From the NCBI RefSeq assembly GCF_044389085.1, contig NZ_JBIRXP010000009.1:54047-118046 (forward strand): 64,000 bases of DNA. Direction: 5' to 3'. The notes under the pieces are model-generated. The model had not been told where the DNA came from. It saw only the letters and a program-made list of their open reading frames with translations, and did not search any database. Positions 24,260 to 32,955 of this stretch are shown here, one piece after another. The DNA is from Isoptericola sp044389085. GTDB taxonomy: Bacteria > Actinomycetota > Actinomycetes > Actinomycetales > Cellulomonadaceae. Each line of letters begins with the position of its first letter. Positions within the stretch are counted from its first letter, which is position 1. Both the position numbers and the translations under genes were made by a program.

Positions 24260-25633
24260 ATGCACGACGGACGAGACGCTGCCGAGACCCTCGCCGCCGG
24301 CCTCGGCCGGCGCCGCTTCCTGCAGGCCGCGGCCGGCGTGGGTGCGGGGGCCGCGCTGACGGTGGGGGCCGCGGTGCCCGCCGCCGCCACCTCGGGCGGC
24401 ACGACCGCCGCGGGCAGCGCCGCCGCCGGACGAGGCGGCGCGGGCAGCTACGGCGGCATCCTCCAGCCGGGCCGGGGCCGGATCCGCGGGGACCACTACC
24501 TGCGCTCCGACGTCGACGACGTGCTGTGGGGCTACGTCCCGTCCGTGCACGCGACGGCCGTGACGCGCGTGCGCTCGGGCCGCACGATCACGATCGACTC
24601 CGTGTCGCACGAGGGGATCCTCGAGGACCAGGGGCGCGACCCCGTCGCGTGGTTCGGCGAGCGGGGCGTCCGCCGCCGCGAGGTGCTGGACGACGCCGTC
24701 GCCATCGCCGGCGGCTACGACCGCACCCCGCGCGACTTCGACAAGGACGGCCCGCACGTCATCACCGGCCCCGTGCACGTCGACGGCGCCGAGCCCGGCG
24801 ACGTGCTGAAGATCGAGACGCTGGACGTCGCCCCGCGCGTCCCGTACGGCGTGATCTCCTCGCGGCACGGCAAGGGCGCCCTGGCCCTGACCGGCGCGGG
24901 CGCGCCGGCCGGCATCTCGCTCGACGAGGTGATGCCGCCCGTCGCGACGGACGGCCGCGGCACCGGCATCCCGACCGAGTACGGCAACGTGTCGGTGCTC
25001 GCGAAGATCCAGGGGAACAAGGCGGTCATCGGCTCCGGCCGCTCGCGCGTGTCGTTCCCGCTGCGGTACTTCTTCGGCACGATGGGCGTCGCGTTCTCGG
25101 AGAACACCGGGCTCACGGCCCCCGAGGCGAACTCGATCCCGCCCACCCTCGGCGGCGGCAACATCGACATCAGCCGCCTGGGCGCGGGCTCCACGTTCTA
25201 CCTGCCCGTGCGCGCACCGGGCGCGCTGTTCTACGTGGGCGACCCGCACATGGCGATGGGCGACGGCGAGGTGGCGCTCACCGCGATGGAGGGCTCCCTG
25301 CGCGGCACGTTCCGGCTCACCGTGTGCAAGCCGGGCTCGGGCGACGCGCCCTCCGTCGCGTACTCCTACCCCTTCGCCGAGACGGCCGACGCCTGGATCC
25401 CCATCGGGCTGTCCGACCCGGACGGCGCCGTCGGCGGCAACGGCTCCGACCTCGACGTGGCGATGCGGCGCGCCGTCGTCAACGCGCTCGACTTCCTCGA
25501 GCACGACCAGGGCCTGGACCGCGCCATCGCGTACGCGTACCTGTCCGCGGCGGCCGACTTCGCCGTCTCGCAGGTGGTCGACCGCACGGTGGGCGTGCAC
25601 GGCCTGGTGCGCAAGGCGGACTTCCGAGGCTAG
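24260..25633 (+). CDS. Tat-exported acetamidase/formamidase family protein
   Basis: 457 residues. Twin-arginine signal GLGRRRFLQAAAGVGAGAAL followed by an Ala/Gly-rich stretch and then the FmdA/AmdA fold from about residue 70: RSDVDDVLWGYVP, HVITGPVHVDGAEPGDVLKI, PLRYFFGTMGVAF, PPTLGGGNIDISRLGAGSTF and YVGDPHMAMGDGEVALTAME. These zinc-dependent amidases release ammonia from formamide or acetamide; most relatives are cytosolic, so Tat export points to an extracellular or wall-associated role. Shine-Dalgarno GAGGAG lies at 24249-24254. A long terminator follows. Confidence 0.87.
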   Translation: MHDGRDAAETLAAGLGRRRFLQAAAGVGAGAALTVGAAVPAAATSGGTTAAGSAAAGRGGAGSYGGILQPGRGRIRGDHYLRSDVDDVLWGYVPSVHATAVTRVRSGRTITIDSVSHEGILEDQGRDPVAWFGERGVRRREVLDDAVAIAGGYDRTPRDFDKDGPHVITGPVHVDGAEPGDVLKIETLDVAPRVPYGVISSRHGKGALALTGAGAPAGISLDEVMPPVATDGRGTGIPTEYGNVSVLAKIQGNKAVIGSGRSRVSFPLRYFFGTMGVAFSENTGLTAPEANSIPPTLGGGNIDISRLGAGSTFYLPVRAPGALFYVGDPHMAMGDGEVALTAMEGSLRGTFRLTVCKPGSGDAPSVAYSYPFAETADAWIPIGLSDPDGAVGGNGSDLDVAMRRAVVNALDFLEHDQGLDRAIAYAYLSAAADFAVSQVVDRTVGVHGLVRKADFRG

Positions 25634-25649
25634 GCACGCCCGGGTCATT

Positions 25650-25698
25650 GCCGTCCGGCACGGCGCCACCTTCAACGGGCGGCGCCGTGCCGGACGGC
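25650..25698. terminator. 18-bp perfect stem terminator after the amidase gene
   Basis: Arms GCCGTCCGGCACGGCGCC (25650-25667) and its exact complement (25681-25698) with a 13-base loop. It also separates the gene from the distal end of the CRISPR array. Confidence 0.85.
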
Positions 25699-25769
25699 CC
25701 TGTGACCGGTCGCCGGAGGGCGAGCCACTCGCGACAAGGTGGCATTCCGGCTCGGCAACGTAGTTCTGC

Positions 25770-28304
25770 GGCTCATCCCCGCTCGCGCAGGGAGCACTAG
25801 CGGACGCCGCCGCTGCCGTACTGGCGCCGCGGCTCATCCCCGCTCGCGCGGGGAGCACAAGATCGACACCCACGGCCTGATCGCTACCGCGGGCTCATCC
25901 CCGCTCGCGCGGGGAACACGTCTTCACGTCGATGGCGTCGCCGGACCCGTGGGGCTCATCCCCGCTCGCGCGGGGAACACGACGCCGCCACTGAGGCGCA
26001 GATGCGCGCCTACGGCTCATCCCCGCTCGCGCGGGGGAACACCAACGCAGCGCTGACGACCGAGAATCAGAACAGGGCTCATCCCCGCTCGCGCGGGGGA
26101 CACACCCACTGTCCGGCCACCTGATACGCCGGCACCGGCTCATCCCCGCTCGCGCGGGGAACACGACCTGCAGAGCGCACTGGGCCGCGTGGACGGCGGC
26201 TCATCCCCGCTCGGGCGGGGAACACCCCGGGTTCATCGGCGAGCGGTACTTGAAGTGCGGCTCATCCCCGCTCGCGCGGGGAACACCCGATCCCACCGAC
26301 CGTGATGCGCGCGGCTAGGGGCTCATCCCCGCTCGCGCGGGGAACACCTCCATGAGGAGCGTGGCCGCGGCATGGCGGGCGGCTCATCCCCGCTCGCGCG
26401 GGGAACACTTGGTGCCGCACGGCAGGCGTAGGAACGTCGGGGGCTCATCCCCGCTCGCGCGGGGAACAACCACTTCGCCGGGTGGTAGGTCAGGTGCCAC
26501 AGCTCGGGCTGATCCCCGTTCGCGCGGGGAACACCTCGTGCGTGACGGGCGCCGCCGGTTCGGGTCGGGCTCATCCCCGCTCGCGCGGGGAACTGCGTCC
26601 AGTTCCGCAGCGCGAGGGGGATGTCGGGCTCATCCCCGCTCGCGCGGGGAACACGCCGTCGGCTTCGAGCCGTGGCGACTGAGGTTGGGCTCATCCCCGC
26701 TCGCGCGGGGAACACACGACGTGGCGGGACGATGTCGCGCGCGAGACGGGCTCATCCCCGCTCGCGCGGAGAACACGCGCCAGGCGATCGTGGGGCCGGG
26801 CTGGACGCGGGGCTCATCCCCGCTCGCGCGGGGAACACAGGGGACGGCCTACCCCCCGGCGTGCGGGGCGGGCTCATCCCCGCTCGCGCGGGGAACACCG
26901 CTGCAGTCCGCGGCGGGGGATCGGGTGCGCGGGCTCATCCCCGCTCGCGCGGGGAACACACCCACTACGACGGCGGCCCGGTGCCCCTCGTGGGCTCATC
27001 CCCGCTCGCGCGGGGAACTCTCTCCGGTGCGCGTCCTCGTCTACGACCGGTTCGGCTCATCCCCGCTCGCGCGGGGAACACGTACACCCTCAGCTCGTAG
27101 CCGGTCGGGTTGATGGGCTCATCCCCGCTCGCGCAAGGAACACCGCACGGGCCTGGCGAAGTCCGCGGACGAGGCGGGCTCATCCCCGCTCGCGCGGGGA
27201 ACACGCGGTCGCTTCGGCACTGAGTGCTCCTCTCACGGGCTCATCCCCGCTCGCGCGGGGAACACCTCCGAACAGGTCACGCCAGGTCTGGTCGGTGAAG
27301 GGCTCATCCCCGCTCGCGCGGGGAACACATCGACAAGGCGCTCGGGCGCACCCGCGAGCAGGGCTCATCCCCGCTCGCGCGGGGAACACCACGCCACCCG
27401 GGACATCCTGGCCGTTGGGAAGGGCTCATCCCCGCTCGCGCGGGGAACACCAGGAGCGCCTCACCGGACCGCGGGTGCGCGTGGGCTCATCCCCGCTCGC
27501 GCGGGGAACACGGGCCCACCATGGCAGTCGTCGCGGCGTACAACGGCTCATCCCCGCTCGCGCGGGGAACACGCGGCTGCGATGGCGTCCAGGGCGCCGC
27601 GCACGGGCTCATCCCCACTCGCGCGGGGAACACTCCTGCACGGAGACGTCTGCCTCGCGGAGCGTCGGCTCATCCCCGCTCGCGCGGGGAACACCGGGCG
27701 AGCTCGTCGGCTACCCACCCGCGGAACGGCTCATCCCCGCTCGCGCGGGGAACACGACGACGCGCAGGCGCGCCTCAAGGTCATGTCGGGCTCATCCCCG
27801 CTCGCGCGGGGAACACTTCGCCTCGTCCAGGCTCATCGCGTCCCGGTCGGGCTCATCCCCGCTCGCGCGGGGAACACTCCGGGGCCCTGAACGTAACCGG
27901 CACGAAGCAGGGCTCATCCCCGCTCGCGCGGGGAACACCAGGTCGCCGCGACGCTGGCGACGGAGGACCCGGGCTCATCCCCGCTCGCGCGGGGAACACG
28001 CCTCCTTCGCGCGCTTGAGCACGAGGCCCTTGGGCTCATCCCCGCTCGCGCGGGGAACACCCTGACCTGCGGAGACATGTAATCGGACGGTCGGGCTCAT
28101 CCCCGCTCGCGCGGGGAACACAATTACATCGGCAACGGCGCGTCGTTCTCGTGCGGCTCATCCCCGCTCGCGCGGGGAACACATGTGCTGCCTCGAGTCT
28201 GAGTGACAGGAGCCGGGCTCATCCCCGCTCGCGCGCGGAACACGTCTCGCAGACCGAGTACTCGGAGACGTACCAGGGCTCATCCCCGCTCGCGCGGGGA
28301 ACAC
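25770..28304 (-). CRISPR. Type I-E CRISPR array, 42 repeats and 41 spacers
   Basis: Repeats of 28 bp recur about every 61 bp, with spacers of mostly 32-34 bp (a few 35-37). In transcript orientation (minus strand) each repeat starts GTGTT, has the stem CCCCGC closed by a GCGA (GNRA) tetraloop with GCGGGG, and ends ATGAGCC, the typical I-E form recognised by Cas6e. The cas2 side (28304) is leader-proximal; the repeats at 25770 and 25831 carry GGGAGCAC changes as expected for the old end. I count 13 of 42 repeats that deviate (positions 1, 2, 5, 6, 8, 12, 13, 14, 17, 21, 23, 31, 41). No duplicated spacer was noticed; targets were not identified. Confidence 0.98.
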
Positions 28305-28371
28305 ACTTGCTGACCAGCAAGGTTACCGAGGGCTCAGGCACCCGCGCTTCACTTCGACGCGCTCGGAGGTT
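28305..28371 (-). promoter_or_regulatory. CRISPR leader
   Basis: 67 bp between the cas2 stop and the first repeat, on the transcribed strand. It is short for a I-E leader and not obviously A/T-rich; TAACCT (in GGTAACCTTG) is the only -10-like string seen. The array promoter may lie partly inside the cas2 tail-coding region. Confidence 0.6.
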
Positions 28372-28881
28372 CTAGACCCCCTCTTCTGGACCCTGCTGAC
28401 CATGACGCTTCTCGACTGCGTTCTGAAAGCGACGGCGTCGTGCTGCGTGGCTCCAGTTGCGACGCCGGGAACCACCTGAGCCACGACTGTTTGTCTCAAG
28501 CCCCTCGTCCTCCAGGCCGCTCCCCGGACTGACCGGAGAACTCTCGGCCCCAGCCTCGAGGCGACGTGCCCTTGCCGTCTCCTTCGCCCGTCGGATCTCT
28601 CTAGACTCCGCAGTCTGTCGACGGATCAGCGTGATCCCCTCGACTTCAACCGTCTCCCATGCATGGTTATGACTGCGGAAGTCGAGTCGCTGCTCGCCCT
28701 GCCGCGCCCACACCATCAATGCCCGCCCGCGCCCGACGTCCTCGACGATCCGCAGCCATAGGTACTCACGCACTCGTGCAGGCAGATGCCCCACGTACAC
28801 CCCGACCGACACCTCGAGGAGCCATCGGGTGAGAACGCCCCTCAGCCGCTCCGGCGTCACCGAGAGCACCACGACCACCAT
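28372..28881 (-). CDS. cas2: CRISPR integrase subunit Cas2e with long C-terminal tail
   Basis: 169 residues. Residues 1-105 are a normal I-E Cas2: MVVVVLSVTPERLRGVLTRW, VGVYVGHLPARVREYLW, GRALMVWARQGEQRLDFRSH and GITLIRRQT. Cas2 dimers bridge two Cas1 dimers in the spacer-integration complex. I-E Cas2 proteins usually end near this point; here about 64 more residues follow (SSPVSPGSGLEDEG ... RRRNWSHAARRRRFQNAVEK), Ser/Gly/Arg-rich and probably disordered. The stop is only 67 bp from the first repeat. The ATG shares one base with the stop of the shifted cas1 frame. The tail may be a readthrough into former leader DNA or a genuine DNA-binding extension. Confidence 0.93.
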   Translation of the reverse strand: MVVVVLSVTPERLRGVLTRWLLEVSVGVYVGHLPARVREYLWLRIVEDVGRGRALMVWARQGEQRLDFRSHNHAWETVEVEGITLIRRQTAESREIRRAKETARARRLEAGAESSPVSPGSGLEDEGLETNSRGSGGSRRRNWSHAARRRRFQNAVEKRHGQQGPEEGV

Positions 28882-29830
28882 CAGAACGGCGCCGCCCGGT
28901 CTCCGTACCCGACACCGCCGGCGACCGACCCGCAGCGGCCGTCCCACAAGCTGACGACGTCGGCCCATTCGTCCTCGCCGGCCTCGTCCCCGACCAGCAA
29001 CTGGCGCACGTCCTTGACGCACCGCTCCAGGAGCCGCGCACGGTACATCCTGTCCCGCATGTCACGGCGCACGTGTCCACCCACGTCACTCGGGTCGGCA
29101 GCCGCCGCGTCGAATGCCGCAGGAATGGCCAGTTCTGCCTTGTACAGGTCCGCGACGTCATACACGAACGACCGCTCGTGCCCGGAGTGCACGAAACCGA
29201 GCCCAGGCGAGCACCCGAGAGCGACGATGACGGCATGAGCCACCCGTACAGGCAGCTCGTGGCAGCGGAGAGCGCCTGATTCACGACGTCGGACGAGTCG
29301 AAGGCATCCGGTCGGTACTGCCGTCCCGTCCATGTCACGCCGGTCCGCTCGGCCTCGTCTCGGTACGCACGCCGTACCCGGGCACCCTCGCGGCCACGGA
29401 GCTGCTGCATGGTCAGCCCGCCGACGTCCTCACCGGGAAACCGCATCTCGTACATCGCACGGGCCACCGCTAGGCGCGCGTGGCGGTTCGTGACCCTCGC
29501 CGCCTGCGCCTCGAGAAGCCTGGACGATGTCGAGAGCGACCGCCCGTGCGCGTAGTAGCGCACACCTCGTTCGCCGACCCACACGACGGTCGAACCACTC
29601 TCGGCAAGAAGCACCATCGCCTGGTGCGTGACGTTCGTCCCCGGGCCGAGCAGTAGTGCACCCAGGGCCGCCGCGGGGACATGGATGGTGCCCTGCTCAT
29701 CGGTCGCCGTGATCGCCGAGGCGTCCCGAGAGACGATGCACCGCTCGAGGTAGAGGAACGTCAGCCGATCCTGGGCACGCAACAGCTCCGCGACCTGGGC
29801 CGGACGTGCGCCCGGGATCGGCGTAGTCAT
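28881..29830 (-). pseudogene. cas1: cas1 (Cas1e integrase), interrupted by a one-base frameshift
   Basis: Cas1e catalyses spacer integration. Frame 1 runs 196 codons from ATG 29830 through RYYAHGRSLS, MQQLRGREGARVRRAY (catalytic Glu148) to NQALSAATSCLYG. The rest of the protein, VAHAVIVALGCSPGLGFVHS, GHERSFVYDVADLYKAELA (catalytic His and Asp) up to GYGDRAAPF, is in the next frame. Adding one G to the GGG at 29243-29245 would join them into a normal 316-residue Cas1e. As given, frame 1 continues as nonsense to 28766. It may be a sequencing error, a real loss of adaptation or, less likely, recoding. Start overlaps cas6e by four bases (ATGA). Confidence 0.9.
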
Positions 29831-30459
29831 GCCGATGCTGCCAAGGTCAGAAGGCCGCAGCCGTAACCCTTGGCCGGGCCCACACCATGCGTCATCGCAG
29901 CTCGCAGAGCATCGGGGTCCACGACGGTCAGCACACCGTCGAAGGTCGCCTTGGCGATCGTCACTGTGCGCCCACTGCGCGGGAACCGATCGACCCGTCT
30001 GTCGTGCACCACGAGGTCACGGGCGTCGTCGCGTCCTCGGACATCGAATCCCCACCCTGCGGTTCGCGTCAGCAGCCAGTCGAGCTGTTGCGCCACGGTG
30101 ACATGGGCGTACCGCTTCCCCTCCCTCGTGTGCGTCGGGTTGGCCGTGAGGCGGAAAGCCCACTCCTGCCCCGCCGCGAGCCGCTCGAGCAACGGCTCGT
30201 AGGACCGCACCGCCCACGTGCTCTGCGTCGTCGGCCATCCCGCTTGTTCCACGACGTGCGCGAAGTCGGGCGCGGGCGCGCTGACGACGTACACCCAGGT
30301 GCGCGGCCCGTCCCGGTCGACCCGCCACAGGACACGACCCCGCTCCTCATCGCTCTGCGGAAAGGATGCCAGGACGGCAGCGTGCATCGCCTGCGGCGAT
30401 CCGAGAAGCTTGCGGGCACCGCGCCGGGCCGGGTTGATCTGGATTCTGGAGAGGTACAT
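29827..30459 (-). CDS. cas6e: Cas6e (CasE) pre-crRNA endoribonuclease
   Basis: 210-residue RAMP protein that cuts the repeat RNA below its GNRA-capped hairpin and stays bound to the crRNA in Cascade. It shows the family start MYLSRIQINPARRGARKLLG, with the general-base His expected in PQAMHAAVLASFP (His26 region), and the C-terminal G-rich loop GVGPAKGYGCGLLTLA. Length is normal. Start ATG shares its last base with the cas5e stop, and its own stop overlaps cas1. Confidence 0.95.
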   Translation of the reverse strand: MYLSRIQINPARRGARKLLGSPQAMHAAVLASFPQSDEERGRVLWRVDRDGPRTWVYVVSAPAPDFAHVVEQAGWPTTQSTWAVRSYEPLLERLAAGQEWAFRLTANPTHTREGKRYAHVTVAQQLDWLLTRTAGWGFDVRGRDDARDLVVHDRRVDRFPRSGRTVTIAKATFDGVLTVVDPDALRAAMTHGVGPAKGYGCGLLTLAASA

Positions 30460-31184
30460 CACGCACCCCCCACCAGGGCCATCGGGTCGTGCCACCCCGC
30501 CCGAGGTCGCCCGTCTTGGTTGCTGACGGTCGTCGTCACCGTGCACACGGTGCGCACACCCCACTCGCGTCTGCTGGGGTCGAAGCTCACCGGCTCGTCC
30601 GATTGGTTCATCGTCCGCAGCGACCCCGCTCTCTCGAGCTCGGTGGGTATCGCGGCCGCGTCCACCCGGACCTCGAGGTGCACGCTGGGACCCTGACGAC
30701 GCCGGTACCAGGGGGCGGCGTGCCATGGCTCGGCGTGGAGCGCCTCCCACACCCCGTCCTCCCGCACCCCCAGCGCCACCGGACCCGACGGTGGGAAGGC
30801 ACGACGGCCGAGGTACAGCGGGAACACCGGGTGCCGCACGGCCTCGGCCAGCCCGGCGACGAGGCCGTCGTCGCCCTCGAGCGCAGCGACGAAGACCGCG
30901 TCCGCGAGGTAGTACCGGTGCGTCAGTGGGTAAGCCCGTCCACCGTCGGCGGCACGCGCGGTCTGGAAGTCGCGCTCGACGGTCCCCGGCTGGTCGACCC
31001 GGACGCCGAACCGCAGGTCGAGCAGGTCCTCCAACGGATCGGTCCGACGCAGGCCGCGGGCTGCGGCCAGCAGACCGACGACGCCGCTCTTGGTGGGGGT
31101 GTCATCGGTGCTGCGACGCGTGAAGCGCGACCCACTCCCCCACGCCTGCATCGGCCCAGCGAGGCGCAGGAGCAGCGTGCTCAC
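30459..31184 (-). CDS. cas5e: Cas5e (CasD) Cascade subunit
   Basis: 241-residue RAMP protein that caps the 5' handle of the crRNA in Cascade. The N-terminal signature LLLRLAGPMQAWGSGSRF, then TPTKSGVVGLLAAARG, HRYYLADAVFVAAL and HPVFPLYLGRRAFPPSGPV are standard for I-E Cas5. Starts with GTG overlapping the cas7e stop by four bases (GTGA); ends against cas6e. Confidence 0.95.
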   Translation of the reverse strand: MSTLLLRLAGPMQAWGSGSRFTRRSTDDTPTKSGVVGLLAAARGLRRTDPLEDLLDLRFGVRVDQPGTVERDFQTARAADGGRAYPLTHRYYLADAVFVAALEGDDGLVAGLAEAVRHPVFPLYLGRRAFPPSGPVALGVREDGVWEALHAEPWHAAPWYRRRQGPSVHLEVRVDAAAIPTELERAGSLRTMNQSDEPVSFDPSRREWGVRTVCTVTTTVSNQDGRPRAGWHDPMALVGGA

Positions 31185-32308
31185 TGCGCCCCCGCCGCGA
31201 GACGTTCCGTGACGAGCGCGCTCACCGCGGAGACGGTGTCGCCGAAGGAGGTGACCTCCCCCAGACCCGCGAGCTCAGATCTGGCGTCCCCCACCCCCAC
31301 GACCCACGTCTGCACGGGCACCGACCCGTAGGCGTCCTGCAGGTCACCTGCGTAGCGGGACATCCGACGGGCCGACTCTGTGACCCGACCCGCCCCCGCG
31401 GCCGCGGCAACCGGCTCCTCGAACGCGCCGACGTAGCTCACCGACTGGTCGTCGCGCACGGAGACGACGACGGCGTCCGGGAGCGTGCGGTTCGCGAACG
31501 TGTTCTGCTTGCCGCTCGGCATCGACTTCGCGAACGCATCGAGGAAGATGGCGACGGCGCGTTCCGTCGCGGCGGAGTCCCCGATGTTGCGGGCCAGCAG
31601 GTCGACGTCGACGGTCGCGTAGCGGTAGAGCGTCGCAGAGTTGAACTCGACGGTTCCGATCATGCCTGCCCCGGCGTCCTCCTCGGCGTCGGCGGCCTTA
31701 TGGTCGTCGACGGCGGTGAAGTAGTCGTACTCGGTGTCGACCGCGTGGGTGGACAGGGCGTGCGCCACCTGGCAGGACGCGTCGACGTTGAGGTCCGTGA
31801 CGTCGGCGACCATGCGACCGAAGAGCGCGAGGTCGATCGAGTTCTTGCCCTTGATCAGTGCCTGGGCCTCCTTCTTGTCCGGCGCCTCACCGGACCGTGC
31901 TGCCGTGGCGGCCAGCCGCGCGAGGGCGTCCACCTGCTGCGCGGAGAGGAACACCAGGTAGCCGGCCTCAGCGGGCACGTCCTTCTTGCCCCGCGGCTCC
32001 TTCACCTTGATTCCCGCGGCACCCAGGACCGCGAGAGCCGCCGCAGAAGGGTCTGCCACCTCGCCGTCGACTTCGCCGATCCGCCCTGCGAGCAGCTCCA
32101 CCACCCGCTTGGTGCGTACACCGAAGTCCGCCGGATCGACCCGGTCGCGGAACGCGAAGCGAGTGGCGCGCTTCCACGCCTGTGACGAGACACGCGCGCG
32201 GCGGACGCCGCCGTAGGTCGCGCTCTTCGGGCTGCCCGTGTCGTCCCGGTTGAGGTTGCTCGGCGGGACGGTCTGCAGGATGTGTACGTCGACGATGGTG
32301 CGGCTCAC
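31181..32308 (-). CDS. cas7e: Cas7e (CasC) Cascade backbone subunit
   Basis: 375 residues; six copies normally form the backbone along the crRNA spacer. Signature: TIVDVHILQTVPPSNLNRDD, GSPKSATYGGVRRARVSSQA (the palm/thumb RNA-binding start), ALFGRMVADVTDLNVDASCQ, THAVDTEYDYFTAVDD and FNSATLYRYATVDVDLL. The GTG at 32306-32308 (GTG AGC CGC ACC) is the likely start, with GAGGAG just upstream and a GTGA overlap with casB. An upstream in-frame extension (22 residues) has no support. Confidence 0.95.
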   Translation of the reverse strand: MSRTIVDVHILQTVPPSNLNRDDTGSPKSATYGGVRRARVSSQAWKRATRFAFRDRVDPADFGVRTKRVVELLAGRIGEVDGEVADPSAAALAVLGAAGIKVKEPRGKKDVPAEAGYLVFLSAQQVDALARLAATAARSGEAPDKKEAQALIKGKNSIDLALFGRMVADVTDLNVDASCQVAHALSTHAVDTEYDYFTAVDDHKAADAEEDAGAGMIGTVEFNSATLYRYATVDVDLLARNIGDSAATERAVAIFLDAFAKSMPSGKQNTFANRTLPDAVVVSVRDDQSVSYVGAFEEPVAAAAGAGRVTESARRMSRYAGDLQDAYGSVPVQTWVVGVGDARSELAGLGEVTSFGDTVSAVSALVTERLAAGAQ

Positions 32309-32955
32309 GAGTGCTCCTCTGTCATGGGGTCGTTCCGGGTCTCGGTGTCCTGGTGATAGAGCTGTCGCGCCCAACGGCGGCGCACGTCGTCCCGCCTGCT
32401 CGATGCCTGGATGTCGACGAGGTCATCGGCGAGCTGTCCGTAGTCCAGCCCGATGCCCGCTCCACGCAGCTGCGTGACCAGGCCCCGGAGGTGGTGGGCT
32501 GCCTCGGTCACGCCGGTCGCGGTGACGACCGCGTCGAACCGGCGACGCACGGGCGAGGTGCGTTCGCCGTCGGCCCCACCCTGGGCGCGCTCGAGGGCAG
32601 CGACCGCGTGCCCGAGCCCTGCCCCGGGGCGGTGCATCCCCTCGGGCCGCGACTGCTGATGGACCGCGTACAGGGTGAGCGCGACGTGCACGGCACGCTC
32701 CTGACGGGTGGGCTCGTCCCCACGCGGCTCCCCGGGCACACCGTCGACGGTGAGCCACCACAGGGCCGGGTCGCTGCCCGGTTCCTTGCCGACGCCCTTG
32801 CGCAGGTGGGCCAGTGCGGCGACCGTCCGCGACCGTTGCCGTCCTTCCTGCAGAAGCATCACTCGCCGAGCGACGCACCGGCCGGTGTCTCCAAGCCGAC
32901 GGTTGTTCCTGCGCCCTTCCTCGGCGGCGCCGCCGGGCGCCTCTGTCGTCGTCAT
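32305..32955 (-). CDS. casB: Cas11e / Cse2 (CasB) small subunit
   Basis: 216 residues, helical small subunit that as a dimer lines the belly of Cascade and binds the displaced strand. Recognisable stretches are RTVAALAHLRKGVGKEPGSD, VHVALTLYAVHQQS, SPVRRRFDAVVTATGVTEAA and HHLRGLVTQLRGAGIGLDYG, followed by RRRWARQLYH. Overlaps both neighbours by four bases. Confidence 0.95.
   Translation of the reverse strand: MTTTEAPGGAAEEGRRNNRRLGDTGRCVARRVMLLQEGRQRSRTVAALAHLRKGVGKEPGSDPALWWLTVDGVPGEPRGDEPTRQERAVHVALTLYAVHQQSRPEGMHRPGAGLGHAVAALERAQGGADGERTSPVRRRFDAVVTATGVTEAAHHLRGLVTQLRGAGIGLDYGQLADDLVDIQASSRRDDVRRRWARQLYHQDTETRNDPMTEEHS

Noticed and set aside
25739..28375. Open frames reading GLIPARAGNT / AHPRSRGEH / FPARAGMSP repeats
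   Set aside because: They are translations of the CRISPR repeats and spacers; such repeat peptides are a known annotation artefact.
28881..29333. Separate 150-residue gene overlapping cas1
   Set aside because: Its residues continue Cas1 from VAHAVIVALG onward; it is the second half of the frameshifted cas1, not a new gene.
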